Assembly (NCBI GenBank): GCA_014380825.1
Contig: JACMJD010000431.1
Location: 1-9,108 of the forward strand
Source of the DNA: Phycisphaerae bacterium
GTDB taxonomy: Bacteria; Planctomycetota; Phycisphaerae; Tepidisphaerales; Tepidisphaeraceae
Length of the DNA: 9,108 nt
Direction: 5' to 3'
The notes under the pieces are model-generated. The model was not told the origin of the DNA, made no database searches, and worked only from the letters and a program-made list of their open reading frames with translations. Positions within the stretch are counted from its first letter, which is position 1; each line of letters begins with the position of its first letter. Positions 1-5,962 of this stretch are shown here, one piece after another. Both the position numbers and the translations under genes were made by a program.

Positions 1-1
1 G

Positions 2-976
2 AAGAAGCAGGACGTGAACGTCAACGATGTCTTCCAGACGCTCCAGGTTTATCTCGGCAGCCTGTACGTCAACGATTTCAACTTCCTCGGACGAACGTAT
101 CGCGTTGTCGCGCAAGCCGAAGCGCCGTTCCGCGCGCGGCCGGAAGACATCCGCGCGCTTCAGACGCGGAACCAGTCCGGCCAGATGGTGCCGCTGGGTG
201 CGGTGCTGGATGTGAAGCAGATCGCCGGGCCGGATCGGATCAGTCGGTACAACCAGTATCGCACGGCCGAAATCAACGGCGGCGCTGCGCCGGGCGTGAG
301 CACCGGAACCGCGATCGACACCATGGAGAAAATCGCCACCGACACGCTGCCGCAAGGATATACGTTCGAATGGACGGAGCTTGCCTATCAGGAGAAGCTC
401 GCCGGCAACACCGCGCTCTTGATCTTCCCGCTATGCGTACTGTTCGTCTGGCTGACGCACTCCGCCGAGTACGAAAGCTTCGCGCTGTCGACCGCGATCA
501 TCCTGATCGTGCCGATGTGCTTGCTCGCCGGAATCAGCGGCGTGTGGTTCCGCGGGATGGATAACAACATCTTCACGCAGATCGGCTTCATCGTGCTGGC
601 CGGCTTGAGCGCGAAGAACGCCGTGCTGATCGTCGAGTTCGCCAAGCAGCAGAATGAAGAGCACGGATTGAATGCGATTGACGCTGCGATCGAAGCGGCG
701 CGCCTGCGATTGCGCCCGATCCTGATGACCAGCTTCGCGTTCATCCTCGGCGTGGTGCCCCTCGTCATAGCTCGGGGCGCCGGCGCCGAAATGCGTCAAG
801 CGCTGGGCACGGCCGTCTTCTACGGGATGATCGGCGTGACGCTGTTCGGCATCTTCCTCACGCCCGTATTCTTCGTGACGATCCGCCGCCTGATCGACCG
901 CCGTGGCCGCGGACCAAAGCCAACGCAACCACCGCGCGTCGAAGCAGAGCCGGCCGCCGTGGGCGCCGCCGGTTGA
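2..976 (+). CDS. RND (HAE1 family) multidrug efflux pump inner-membrane subunit, 3' part only
   Basis: The 5' end lies outside the window; the frame is open from the first complete codon at position 2, so the GTG at 14 is internal. What remains is about 324 residues of a family usually near 1,040. The protein is the proton-driven inner-membrane subunit of a tripartite pump that works with a periplasmic adaptor and an outer-membrane channel. Seen: the end of the periplasmic porter/docking domain (VYLGSLYVNDFN, then RYNQYRTAEING), then hydrophobic segments at about residues 137-153, 160-181, 192-212, 241-258 and 268-293, matching TM8-TM12 of AcrB. The GLSAKNAVLIVEFAK segment carries the Lys (codon 614-616) equivalent to AcrB Lys940 of the proton relay. 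RLRPILMTSFAFILG and RGAGAEMRQALGTAVFYG are family hallmarks, and the sequence recalls MexF-type pumps. The C-terminus looks complete, ending in a Pro/Ala-rich tail. Substrates cannot be told from this part. Confidence 0.95.
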   Translation, partial: KKQDVNVNDVFQTLQVYLGSLYVNDFNFLGRTYRVVAQAEAPFRARPEDIRALQTRNQSGQMVPLGAVLDVKQIAGPDRISRYNQYRTAEINGGAAPGVSTGTAIDTMEKIATDTLPQGYTFEWTELAYQEKLAGNTALLIFPLCVLFVWLTHSAEYESFALSTAIILIVPMCLLAGISGVWFRGMDNNIFTQIGFIVLAGLSAKNAVLIVEFAKQQNEEHGLNAIDAAIEAARLRLRPILMTSFAFILGVVPLVIARGAGAEMRQALGTAVFYGMIGVTLFGIFLTPVFFVTIRRLIDRRGRGPKPTQPPRVEAEPAAVGAAG

Positions 977-1138
977 GCGGCTTGGCGAAGACGGCGTCGC
1001 TCACATCCGATCCGCGCGACGCGTACGGTTTGGATAGCGACGACGACGGCGTTGCGATTGCGGCCGGCTCGTCCATCACTTGGCGGCAAGGCAAGTCACG
1101 GAAAGGGCGTCGCCGGGCGATAGGCGAGTCGATCACGC

Positions 1139-1564
1139 TTATCGCAGTTCAGCGTGGTGCTCAAAAACGGCGTAAGGTATGCGCAACACTTCCGCGACTG
1201 TGGCGACGATGCTGACCACGGCGTCGTCGACGATGATGACATCGACCGCGCCGGCTCGTGCGAGCCGCGGCAGCTCCGCCAGCGCCGCGGAAATCATGGT
1301 GCGCAGCCGACCCACCGTATACGGCAGCGCGGCGAACCGGCGCTTCTTCGCCATCGCGCGAAGATGCGCGCGGCTCTCGTCGGCGGAATGCTTGCGCTCC
1401 CCGTATGTCGGGCAATCGAATCCCGCCGCCCGAACGTTCGCTACGCCGAGCGGACGCAAATAGAACGTCACGCGATGTCCCCGGGGCCGAAGTTCCGCGG
1501 CCAGTGCCATGAACGGATTCAGGTGCCCGCCGCCCTCAGGACAGATCAATCCAAAATGAATCAT
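1139..1564 (-). pseudogene. Glycosyltransferase (MGT/GT1-like) N-terminal remnant, 141 aa
   Basis: Starting at the ATG at 1564-1562 the product begins MIHFGLICPEGGGHLNPFMALA, the typical opening of GT-B glycosyltransferases of the GT1/MGT type (hydrophobic first strand, G-x-G-H-x-N-P loop). It continues with RGHRVTFYL and VRAAGFDC, and ends near VDVIIVDDAVVS...TVAEVLRIPYAVF, which corresponds to the end of the first half of the acceptor domain. A TAA at 1141-1139 stops it at 141 residues, against roughly 400 for the family. The C-terminal sugar-nucleotide domain is absent: only 162 bp separate it from the intact pump gene, and no reading frame there resembles a glycosyltransferase. An open frame extends upstream to 1810, but that stretch is not family-like and runs into the hpt gene, so I reject the longer start. 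No strong ribosome site is seen. It is most likely a 3'-deleted pseudogene; a short functional protein is possible but less likely. Confidence 0.7.
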
Positions 1565-1738
1565 GATGTTCGCGGATTTCGCCCGGATGCAGCGAAGCAT
1601 TGTACAGATCAGGCACGCAGGCGATGGTGCTACCCGACAATTCGTACTCGGACGGAATCCGCCCGCAAACGGCAGGTCCATTCCGGTATGATCTGAACGT
1701 TCGTCGAAGCAGAGGTCATCAGAATTGCGGACCACCAA
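1565..1738. promoter_or_regulatory. Divergent intergenic region, candidate upstream region of the chemosensory operon
   Basis: These 174 bp separate the glycosyltransferase remnant from the first gene of the plus-strand operon and are the obvious place for its promoter. A TATGAT at 1687-1692 (+) resembles a -10 box and would give a leader of about 40 nt, but no good -35 box lies 16-18 bp upstream. On the minus strand, TACAAT (complement of 1599-1604) resembles a -10 box for the glycosyltransferase, again without a convincing -35. I see no flagellar sigma-28 type element, operator-like long inverted repeat or riboswitch. Only the location supports the call; the hexamers are weak. Confidence 0.3.
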
Positions 1739-2467
1739 ATGAGCGATGCCAGCAGCAGCGATACCGATCCAGTCATGCTCGAGTTGTTTCGGGCGGAAGT
1801 GGATATTCACTTGCCGGCGCTGAGCCGGGGACTATTGGCGTTGGAGAAGGGGCAGGCGGATGCGAAAGAGATCGATTCGATGATGCGGGCGGCGCATTCG
1901 ATTAAGGGCGCCGCGCGCATTGTTGGGAACGACCCGGCCGTGCGCGTTGCGCACGTGATGGAAGATTGTTTCACGCTGGCGAAGGACGCTCGCGTGACGC
2001 TCAGCAGCGATTCGGTGGATATCCTGCTGGACGGCGTGGACGCGCTCCAGCGAATCTGCACGCCGGACTCCGATGTCACGGAGGAATTTATCCAGTCCGT
2101 GCTGGACCGGATCGTCGCGTTGCGGGATGGAAAGCCGACGGCCGCGCCCGTAAACGCGGTCCAAGTTCCCGTAACGACTCCCTCGGCGAGCAGCGTGAAA
2201 CTGCCCGCGGATTTTGACGACGCCGCCGCGGAGTTGATCCGAAGGCAGTTGTGTGGGATTGTCGCGCGCACACCGGCTTGCATCCGATTCGATTTCGCCG
2301 AGGTAAAACATGTATCAGTGACGGCCATGTCGCTGCTGATGTCATTCGCGCGGGACATGACGGAAAAGTTGCCGTCATCGGTTCTGGAGGCGCATCGCGT
2401 GGCGCCGCCAATTCGCGCATTGTTCCGAGTTGTTGGATTGGACAACGCGTTCGTCGTGAAGGACTGA
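1739..2467 (+). CDS. HPt-STAS fusion protein (histidine phosphotransfer domain plus STAS-like domain)
   Basis: A 242-residue soluble protein. Residues about 12-130 form a CheA-type HPt domain with the motif RAAHSIKGAAR; His53 is the predicted phosphoacceptor. A Pro/Ala/Val/Thr-rich linker (about 131-155) leads to a C-terminal STAS-like domain (about 156-242): a strand IRFDFAEVKHVS, a helix TAMSLLMSFARDM, and an ending PPIRALFRVVGLDNAF that matches the anti-anti-sigma/STAS pattern. The usual D-S-S-G at the helix start is S193-V194-T195-A196, so a Thr sits where the phosphorylatable Ser would be. No kinase domain is present. The gene opens the operon and ends 10 nt before the CheA gene, so phosphate from that CheA is the likely input and a partner protein bound by the STAS domain the likely output (inferred). 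The ATG at 1739 has only a weak GCGGA (1727-1731) upstream. HPt is well supported; STAS rests on pattern recognition. Confidence 0.85.
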   Translation: MSDASSSDTDPVMLELFRAEVDIHLPALSRGLLALEKGQADAKEIDSMMRAAHSIKGAARIVGNDPAVRVAHVMEDCFTLAKDARVTLSSDSVDILLDGVDALQRICTPDSDVTEEFIQSVLDRIVALRDGKPTAAPVNAVQVPVTTPSASSVKLPADFDDAAAELIRRQLCGIVARTPACIRFDFAEVKHVSVTAMSLLMSFARDMTEKLPSSVLEAHRVAPPIRALFRVVGLDNAFVVKD

Positions 2468-2477
2468 CCGAGGGCTT

Positions 2478-5471
2478 GTGTCGAGCGAATCCACGAACAG
2501 CAATCGTTTTGTGCTGGAGGCCCGCGAACACCTGGCGGTGATGTCGGCGGCGCTGATCGCGCTGGAGCGTGGCGAGGACGACCCGCGCGCCCGCATCGAC
2601 CAACTGCTCCGCGCGGCCCACAGCGTCAAAGGAGGCGCCGGCTTTACCGGGCGCCGGAAGATCGAGCAGCTTACTCATTCGATGGAGACCGCGCTCGAAA
2701 ACGTGCGCGATGGCCGAGTTGCAGCGTCGGCGGAAGTGATCGACATCTTGTTGGCGGCCCTGGATCGCGTCAGCGGGATGATCGACGATCTGGACCATAG
2801 CGATCAGGCCGACATTTCCGAACCGCTCGCGCGACTGCGACCGCTCGTCGAATTGCCTTCAGACGATTCGAGCACCGGCGCGAGTGCGATTGCAGTGAAA
2901 CCAACGCCAGCCGCGGCGCGGACCGCTTCAGCAGTATCCGTCGTCCAGCCGAGCGAATTCCCGCTGTCCGATCGCGTTCGATCGGGTTGGCACGCAGGCG
3001 CCGCCTCGCTGTATGGCGTGAAGTTCGACTGGTTCGAATGCGAGCGCGAGTTCGGCTTGAGCACGCTGGATGTCGCGCGACGCGTGGAGGGCACGGGGAC
3101 CGTGCTCGACTCCCGTGTCGAGCTGGTCGGCCCGGCCTTGGAAGACGGACTTCCCGGTGCGCCGTTCTGGTACCGCGCGATTGTTTCGTCCGCGCTGGAA
3201 CCGGATGAATTCCGCGCTCAACTGGATATTCCCTGCGCGGCGATCATTCGTCTGACGAACGTGCCGAGCGGCAAGCCCGCCGCGCGCGTGCCGGTGGAAG
3301 CGAAGCCGAAACCAGTGGCAGCGGCGGGAGCGTCGGCGGCGGGAGCGTCACTGCGAATCTCGGTGCCGCTGATCGATCGGATCATGGAACTCGCCGGCGA
3401 GCTGGCGCTGGTCCGCAATCGGGCGCTGCGTTCGACCGATCCAGCTAATGCCGTGATGCGCCGTTTGATGCGCAGGCTCGACTCGGTCACTACCGATATT
3501 CAGGACGCCGCGCTACGCATGCGCATGCAGCCGGTGGGGAATCTGTTCGACCGATTTCCACGCCTCGTGCGCGACCTGGCGCGACAACTCGGCAAGCAGA
3601 TCGAAATCCAGATCACCGGCGCTGAAGTCGAGCTGGATAAAACTGTCCTGGAAATCCTGGCCGATCCGCTCACGCACTTGGTCCGCAATTGCTGCGATCA
3701 CGGAATCGACCTTCCCGAGAACCGCGCCCGCGCCGGCAAACCAGATGCGGGGCTCGTCACGCTGTCGGCGCGACAGGATCGCGGGCAGATCGTGATCGAG
3801 GTGCGCGACGACGGCAAAGGACTCGACCCCGATGCGATCAAGCGCAAGGCGATCGAGCAGGGCATCAAAGGACGCAGTGAACTGGAAGCGCTCAGCAAGC
3901 GGCAGCTCTACGATCTGATTTTGCTCGCCGGATTTTCCACGGCCGCGAAGGTGACGGATCTTTCGGGCCGCGGCGTGGGCATGGATGTCGTCAAGACGAA
4001 TCTGGATCAGATCGGCGGCGTCGTCGAAATCGACTCAACGTTCGGCCAGGGGACGCTCTTTTCTCTTCGATTACCGCTGACGTTGGCGATCATGCCGTGC
4101 CTCCTTCTTGGCAGCGGGCAGCAGCGTTACGCAATCCCGCAGCGCGAGCTGGAAGAGATTGTGCTGCTGGAACCCGATCAACGACGACTGCGAATCGAAT
4201 GCACGCAGGATGAGGAAGTCCTGCGACTGCGCGGCGTTTTGGTGCCGGTTGTGCGCCTCAGTGAGATCCTGGCGGGACGCGAACCAATCACCGCCAAGAC
4301 CCGATCCGCGATCATCGCGCGCTTCCACTCCGGCCAAGCGCCGACGGCGCGGCAGTACGTTGCGATTCTCCGAGTCGGATCGCACCGGTTTGGTCTGGTC
4401 GTTGATGAAGTGCTGGAGAGTGAAGACATCGTAGTCAAGCCGCTGCATCCGCTGCTACGCCAAGTGGGCGTGTTCGGCGCAGCCACGATTCTCGGCGACG
4501 GGGGCATCGCGCTGATTCTCAGCGGGGAAGGAATCGCCCGGCACAGCGGAATCCTGCACAGGCCCGTTGTTGCGGCACTGCTGCCTCCGGACGCGAAAGA
4601 TGCGGGCGGCGAGCTTCAGCAGATCATGCTGTTCCGCTACGGCCCGGCCGAGCTGCTGGCGATGCCGCTTTCGGGCGTGCAGCGCGTCGTGATGATCAAG
4701 CCGGAAAGCATCGAACGCGTCGGGGAGCGCGAGCTGGTCAACGTCGACGGCGCGGCGGTCAGCATTTTGCGGCTCGATCAGATCCTGAACATCTCTGCCT
4801 GCGCCGATTGCGCTCGGTTGTTTCTGATCATCCCGCGCAACGCGAACGCATCCGTCGGAATTCTCGCTTCTGAAATCGTGGACACGCCCACGCTCGACCT
4901 TCAACTTGACGAGCAGGCGTACCGGGTCGACGGCGTGCTCGGCACGTCGATGGTCAATGGCCACATCGCGGTCTTCCTCGATATCGCTCGACTGATCGAG
5001 ATCGCCCGCCGCGCTCACGGCGCCGCGCAGCCCGCGCTTCCCGGCGCGGCCGCGCGTCGTATCCTGCTCGTCGAAGACACGCAGTTTTTTCAGAAGCTGA
5101 TCACCAGCCTGCTCACGGGCGACGGTTTCGAAGTCACACTGGCGGGCAACGGCAGTGAAGGATTGGAGAGACTCGCTGCCGGTCAATTCGATCTCGTCGT
5201 ATCCGACATCGAAATGCCGGTGATGGACGGCTTCACATTCGCGCAGCGCGTTCGCGACGATGCACGTTATTCAAGCTTGCCGATGGTCGCCGTCACCACG
5301 CTCAGCAGCCCGGAGAATCGCGCGAAAGCACTGGCGTGCGGGTTCGACGCGTTCGAGGTGAAGCTGGATCGCGACACGTTTCTTAAGACGGTTCGCGGGC
5401 TGCTCACGCAAGGTCGATCCACCGCGATCGTGCCAGGAAGTGCCCGTGGGGGAGGGCCGGCCAATGAATGA
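2478..5471 (+). CDS. cheA: Hybrid CheA histidine kinase with two CheW-like domains and a C-terminal receiver
   Basis: A 997-residue cytoplasmic chemosensory kinase. In order: P1/HPt (about 8-125) with AAHSVKGGAG, phosphoacceptor His48; an Ala/Pro linker; a P2-like domain (about 167-262); a second Ala/Pro linker; the P3 dimerisation helices (about 291-365); the P4 ATPase (about 366-535) with N box around LVRNCCDHGI (Asn404, His408), G1 VRDDGKG (444-448), G2 GRGVGMD (497-503) and GQGT (523-526); P5 CheW-like (about 538-695); a second, more diverged CheW-like domain (about 712-845); and a receiver (about 860-975) with Glu866/Asp867, phosphoacceptor Asp910, Thr940 and Lys962. The receiver has K-L in place of the usual K-P. 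CheA-receiver fusions are known from WspE and FrzE, where the receiver acts as output or phosphate sink. The GTG at 2478 is chosen because it precedes the HPt closely and follows GAGGG (2470-2474), although that spacing is short; coupling to the upstream gene is likely. All catalytic residues appear intact. Confidence 0.96.
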   Translation: MSSESTNSNRFVLEAREHLAVMSAALIALERGEDDPRARIDQLLRAAHSVKGGAGFTGRRKIEQLTHSMETALENVRDGRVAASAEVIDILLAALDRVSGMIDDLDHSDQADISEPLARLRPLVELPSDDSSTGASAIAVKPTPAAARTASAVSVVQPSEFPLSDRVRSGWHAGAASLYGVKFDWFECEREFGLSTLDVARRVEGTGTVLDSRVELVGPALEDGLPGAPFWYRAIVSSALEPDEFRAQLDIPCAAIIRLTNVPSGKPAARVPVEAKPKPVAAAGASAAGASLRISVPLIDRIMELAGELALVRNRALRSTDPANAVMRRLMRRLDSVTTDIQDAALRMRMQPVGNLFDRFPRLVRDLARQLGKQIEIQITGAEVELDKTVLEILADPLTHLVRNCCDHGIDLPENRARAGKPDAGLVTLSARQDRGQIVIEVRDDGKGLDPDAIKRKAIEQGIKGRSELEALSKRQLYDLILLAGFSTAAKVTDLSGRGVGMDVVKTNLDQIGGVVEIDSTFGQGTLFSLRLPLTLAIMPCLLLGSGQQRYAIPQRELEEIVLLEPDQRRLRIECTQDEEVLRLRGVLVPVVRLSEILAGREPITAKTRSAIIARFHSGQAPTARQYVAILRVGSHRFGLVVDEVLESEDIVVKPLHPLLRQVGVFGAATILGDGGIALILSGEGIARHSGILHRPVVAALLPPDAKDAGGELQQIMLFRYGPAELLAMPLSGVQRVVMIKPESIERVGERELVNVDGAAVSILRLDQILNISACADCARLFLIIPRNANASVGILASEIVDTPTLDLQLDEQAYRVDGVLGTSMVNGHIAVFLDIARLIEIARRAHGAAQPALPGAAARRILLVEDTQFFQKLITSLLTGDGFEVTLAGNGSEGLERLAAGQFDLVVSDIEMPVMDGFTFAQRVRDDARYSSLPMVAVTTLSSPENRAKALACGFDAFEVKLDRDTFLKTVRGLLTQGRSTAIVPGSARGGGPANE
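5451..5455 (+). promoter_or_regulatory. Shine-Dalgarno sequence that decides the cheW start
   Basis: GGAGG lies within a G-rich run (5448-5456) inside the last codons of the kinase gene, 8 nt before the ATG at 5464. An upstream in-frame GTG at 5440 would add eight residues that do not resemble CheW and would place this site inside the gene, so the ATG at 5464 is preferred. Confidence 0.75.
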
Positions 5472-5940
5472 ACTCGCGAAGACCGGCGTGGCGGTTCGAT
5501 CGTTCTACACGTTCCGGCTCGGGCCGCGCCTTGGTGGAATTGAACTTTCGCACGTGCGCGAGATCAGCCCGCATTTGCCGACGACACCTGTTCCACAGGC
5601 GCCGCCCGCCGTCCGCGGTCTGACGAACCTGCGAAGCCGGATTTACCTCGTGCTCGATCTTCGCCCGCTGTTGGGATCATCGCCCACCGAATGCACGGCG
5701 GAGAGCCGACTCATTATCCTCAAGCCTGAAGTCGCGCAGGACGTTTCAGTGCTTGTGGAATCAGGTGCTGACATCGTGCACGTAAAGCCCGCGCAGATCG
5801 AACCGGCCAGTAGCCACGCTGATGTGCAAGCTGGCGCGGCTTCGTCGATGATAACGGACGTATGCAAGCTGGAACTCGAGCTGCTGATGATCGTCGATCC
5901 AAAACTGCTGATCGACGCGGTGACGAAACTTCTTCGATAG
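5464..5940 (+). CDS. cheW: CheW-like chemosensory adaptor protein
   Basis: A 158-residue protein made of a single CheW domain, close to the usual length. It should couple the receptor's cytoplasmic tip to the kinase's P5 domain in the signalling array. Seen: the opening strand FYTFRLG, then [29 protein letters not shown], followed by [18 protein letters not shown], the CheW core. In most CheW proteins this core reads N-L-R-G-x; here the Gly is Ser, a small deviation next to the kinase/receptor interface. The second half (LIILKP...[19 protein letters not shown]) matches the second CheW barrel, and [16 protein letters not shown] the final strand and helix. The start overlaps the kinase stop by 8 nt, implying coupled translation and near-equal output. 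The next gene follows after 22 nt. Confidence 0.93.
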   Translation: MNELAKTGVAVRSFYTFRLGPRLGGIELSHVREISPHLPTTPVPQAPPAVRGLTNLRSRIYLVLDLRPLLGSSPTECTAESRLIILKPEVAQDVSVLVESGADIVHVKPAQIEPASSHADVQAGAASSMITDVCKLELELLMIVDPKLLIDAVTKLLR

Positions 5941-5950
5941 CAAAACGAAC

Positions 5951-5955
5951 TGGAG
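5951..5955 (+). promoter_or_regulatory. Shine-Dalgarno sequence supporting the GTG start of the chemoreceptor
   Basis: TGGAG ends 7 nt before the GTG at 5963. The codons that follow give [20 protein letters not shown], the basic then hydrophobic opening expected of a membrane chemoreceptor, so the GTG is a credible start. Confidence 0.65.
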
Positions 5956-5962
5956 ACCGTCC

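Noticed and set aside
977..1138. Possible transcription terminator or small RNA between the convergent pump gene and glycosyltransferase remnant
   Set aside because: I found no stable long inverted repeat followed by a T run on either strand; short GC-rich complementary pieces are expected by chance here.
973..1215. Open frame on the plus strand starting with TTG across the pump stop codon, 80 codons
   Set aside because: It has a rare start, an Arg/Lys-rich composition with no family resemblance, and overlaps the glycosyltransferase remnant in antisense; it is typical of chance frames in GC-rich DNA.
1653..1661. Short palindrome CGGAATCCG upstream of the operon as an operator
   Set aside because: The arms are only 4 nt, it occurs once, and such matches are common by chance in GC-rich sequence.
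1565..1810. Upstream extension of the glycosyltransferase frame to a start at 1810
   Set aside because: The added 82 residues do not resemble the family, whose first strand begins at the Met at 1564, and the extension would overlap the hpt gene.
4455..5186. Long antisense open frame (243 codons) within the kinase gene
   Set aside because: The sense strand encodes recognisable CheW-like and receiver domains; the antisense product has no recognisable domain and is a shadow of codon bias.
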